From Haloactinopolyspora alba (GTDB lineage: Bacteria > Actinomycetota > Actinomycetes > Jiangellales > Jiangellaceae), in contig NZ_PYGE01000001.1 of NCBI RefSeq assembly GCF_003014555.1, forward strand, positions 1 through 64,000: a DNA stretch of 64,000 nt, given 5' to 3'. Below, piece by piece: positions 62,183 through 64,000 of this stretch. Position 1 is the stretch's first letter. Each line of letters begins with the position of its first letter. The position numbers were made by a program, and so were the translations under genes. The notes under the pieces are model-generated. The model ran no database searches. It was not told the DNA's origin and saw only the letters and a list, made by a program, of their open reading frames with translations.

Positions 62183-62235
62183 GCGGCGACACGGTGGTCA
62201 CCGGTTGTCCACCACGAACCCCACCGCCAGGAGAC

Positions 62236-63369
62236 ATGATGACCGCCACTCTCACCACGATCACGACAGTCGCCACCGCCGAGACCGAGCAGGCCGCGGG
62301 CTCGTCGCTGGAGCCACGCAGACTCGCACGGGCGAAGCGGGCGTTCACCACACGCAACGTGGTGCCGCTGCACTCCGGTGACGACGCCGGATGGTCCCTG
62401 CTCTCCGGCGTCGACGTCTGCCCACGGCCGGGTGATCTCGTCCTGGCCGAGGTGACCGAGCTGGGCCAGCACGCCCGGCTCGAGCGCCCCGACGGCAGGC
62501 GGGCCAGGCTCTACGCGGGAGACGAGATCGTCGTCGCCTACGGCGCCCGGTATGCACCTGACCAGTTCGAGGGGCTGGTCCCCGCGGACCTGGGACCCTG
62601 TGACCTGCTCGCCGCGGGCGGGGTCGCGGGCACGTACACGGCCAAGTCGGAGGCCGTCGACGAGCCGACCCGGCTGCAGCCGCGCGGGATCGTCGCGTAC
62701 CGGGACCGTCGGGTGTCGCTTCGCGATTGGGCGCCGCTCGGTGCGGCCGTGCCTCCGCGCCCCGGGGTCCGGCGGGCGACCGTGCTCGGCGTGGCGGGCA
62801 GCGCGATGAACGCCGGGAAGACGACAGCGATGGCCGCGCTGATCCATGGTCTGACCGGCGCCGGCCTGCGGGTGGGCGCTGTGAAGGTGACCGGCACCGG
62901 CGCGGGCGGCGACCTGTGGCACTACCGCGACGCGGGCGCGGCAAGCGTGCGGGACTTCACCGACGCCGGGTACGCCACGACGTACCGGGTGCCGTTGGCG
63001 GAGTTGGAACGGATCACGACCCAGCTCCTCGCCGACGTCGCCCACGAGGTCGACGTGGTGCTCGTGGAGGTGGCGGACGGTCTGTTCCAACCGGAGACGT
63101 CGGCGTTGCTGGCCTCCCCCGCACTGCGGGAGCACCTCGACGGCGTACTCTTCGCCGCCGCGGACGTGCTCGGCGCGTACGCAGGGGTGAGCTGGCTGGG
63201 CAGCCACGGCCACGACGTACGCGCCGTCACTGGCGCCTTCACCGCCTCGCCGTTGGCGCTGCGGGAGGCACGGCACCACCTGAGCGAGTCCGTCATGGAC
63301 TGTGGCCAGCTGTGCGAGCCCGCCCGAGCCACCGGACTTCTACCCCGCAGTGTGCGGGAGTCGCTGTGA
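62236..63369 (+). CDS. P-loop NTPase of BioD/MobB/DUF1611-like fold, function unknown
   Basis: 377 residues. A unique N-terminal half (about 30-170) rich in beta-like segments is followed by a P-loop domain with GVAGSAMNAGKTT (185-197), KVTGTGAGGD and VDVVLVEVADGLF (Walker B-like). This resembles dethiobiotin synthetase/MobB-type GTPases or DUF1611 proteins but I could not match it to a named family. Its TGA overlaps the start of an ABC exporter gene, so the two act together. ATG 62236 gives MMTATLTTIT. Confidence 0.7.
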   Translation: MMTATLTTITTVATAETEQAAGSSLEPRRLARAKRAFTTRNVVPLHSGDDAGWSLLSGVDVCPRPGDLVLAEVTELGQHARLERPDGRRARLYAGDEIVVAYGARYAPDQFEGLVPADLGPCDLLAAGGVAGTYTAKSEAVDEPTRLQPRGIVAYRDRRVSLRDWAPLGAAVPPRPGVRRATVLGVAGSAMNAGKTTAMAALIHGLTGAGLRVGAVKVTGTGAGGDLWHYRDAGAASVRDFTDAGYATTYRVPLAELERITTQLLADVAHEVDVVLVEVADGLFQPETSALLASPALREHLDGVLFAAADVLGAYAGVSWLGSHGHDVRAVTGAFTASPLALREARHHLSESVMDCGQLCEPARATGLLPRSVRESL

Positions 63370-64000
63370 CGGATCGGCAGCTGCCCCGTGTTCTGGCGCC
63401 GGGCCGGACGTCGGCGATGCTCGCCCTGGTCGGCGACGGGCTCGGACAAGCTGCGTTGGCCGTGGTCAGCGGCCTCGCGGTGGGTAGGGCGTTCACGGCG
63501 CTGCAGAGGCCGGCGCCGCCGGTGGGTGAGGTGATGCTGCTCGCCGCGGCCGTGGCGCTCGCCGGTCTCGCGGTGGCGGGACTGCGCGCAGCGGAGAAGG
63601 TGCTGGCCGAACGTGTCGGGCAAAGCTACGTCCACGACCTGCGGCTGCGGCTGTTCGATCACGTGCTCGCCTCTCCGCCGCGGGAGGTCGCCCGGCGCAG
63701 CACCGGGGGCACCGCGCTGCGCTTCACATCCGACCTGACGGCGTTCCGCCGGTGGGTGAGCCTGGGGCTGGCGCGCCTGGTCGTGGCGGTGCCGCTCCTT
63801 GCAGCCGTGCTGGGGTTCCTGGCCTGGATGGCCTGGCCGCTCGCCGTCGGCACGGCGGCAGGTGTGACGATCGGCGTGGCGGCCTACGCCGCGATCAGTG
63901 TCCCCCTGCGGCGCTCGTCCCGCAACGCGCGCCGCCAGCGTGGACGGATGGCCGCCGACGTCACCGAGCGGATCGCGCACCTGCCCACCATCGCCGCGAA
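63366..64000 (+). CDS. ABC exporter (membrane domain), partial
   Basis: 211 residues visible from GTG 63366, cut by the window end. Three to five membrane segments and YVHDLRLRLFDHVLASPPREV, a typical coupling-helix region of ABC transporter transmembrane domains of type IV exporters; TGGTALRFTSDLTAFRRWVS is also typical. The ATPase domain would lie beyond the edge. Overlaps the P-loop gene by four bases. Confidence 0.82.
   Translation, partial: MTDRQLPRVLAPGRTSAMLALVGDGLGQAALAVVSGLAVGRAFTALQRPAPPVGEVMLLAAAVALAGLAVAGLRAAEKVLAERVGQSYVHDLRLRLFDHVLASPPREVARRSTGGTALRFTSDLTAFRRWVSLGLARLVVAVPLLAAVLGFLAWMAWPLAVGTAAGVTIGVAAYAAISVPLRRSSRNARRQRGRMAADVTERIAHLPTIAA

Overview
The window is very GC-rich, has dense overlapping start/stop junctions (ATGA, GTGA, TGATG), uses GTG and TTG starts, and carries actinobacterial hallmarks: a class E sortase, an ECF41 sigma factor, a KdpD/KdpE pair and a WYL regulator. 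It is most likely chromosomal DNA of an Actinomycetota species with a soil or saprophytic style. I cannot fix the genus. No rRNA, tRNA, CRISPR array or prophage was recognised.

Layout. 1-12.98 kb: the tail of a flavoprotein reductase; a divergent WYL regulator/VOC protein pair around a perfect inverted repeat; a class E sortase, a 51-residue membrane protein and an apolipoprotein N-acyltransferase homologue in one tight operon; an ArsR-type regulator; an OsmC/ACT pair; a HAD dehalogenase; an XRE regulator beside a frameshifted SDR; and a two-gene ABC exporter followed by its likely two-component system. 13.0-18.6 kb: KdpE and KdpD divergent from each other, then a TrkH/KtrB channel and TrkA/KtrA gating protein. 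18.8-27.1 kb: a leftward catabolic operon (DeoR regulator, TRAP transporter, aldolase, zinc dehydrogenase, FGGY kinase, 2-hydroxyacid dehydrogenase). 27.2-38.2 kb: a ROK regulator divergent from a sugar ABC transporter, GH38 alpha-mannosidase, GH2 enzyme and sulfatase, which looks like a locus for a sulfated glycan.

38.2-51.9 kb: an SDR/LysR pair, a DksA-like zinc-finger protein, a very large secreted GH87-type alpha-1,3-glucanase, a TetR/GMC oxidoreductase/membrane-protein operon, an Rrf2 regulator sharing an operator with an MFS exporter, a DUF5937 regulator and a RibD-C protein. 51.9-53.3 kb: a decayed IS5-type element with terminal repeats, next to fragments copied from two genes found elsewhere in the window. 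53.4-58.3 kb: a SigE-family sigma factor with a PASTA-like membrane partner, an ECF41 sigma factor/epimerase operon with a recognisable ECF41 promoter, a GNAT protein and an LPXTG protein with 28 tetrapeptide repeats. 58.4-64 kb: an unusual four-armed set of inverted repeats, an MFS/HxlR pair, a decarboxylase relic, a Tat-exported metallophosphoesterase, and a P-loop protein coupled to an ABC exporter cut by the window edge.

The most system-like segments are the TRAP operon, whose enzymes fit oxidation, phosphorylation and retro-aldol cleavage of a sugar acid or polyol; the ABC-GH38-GH2-sulfatase locus; and the P-loop/ABC exporter pair. All functions are inferred by reading; no searches were run.
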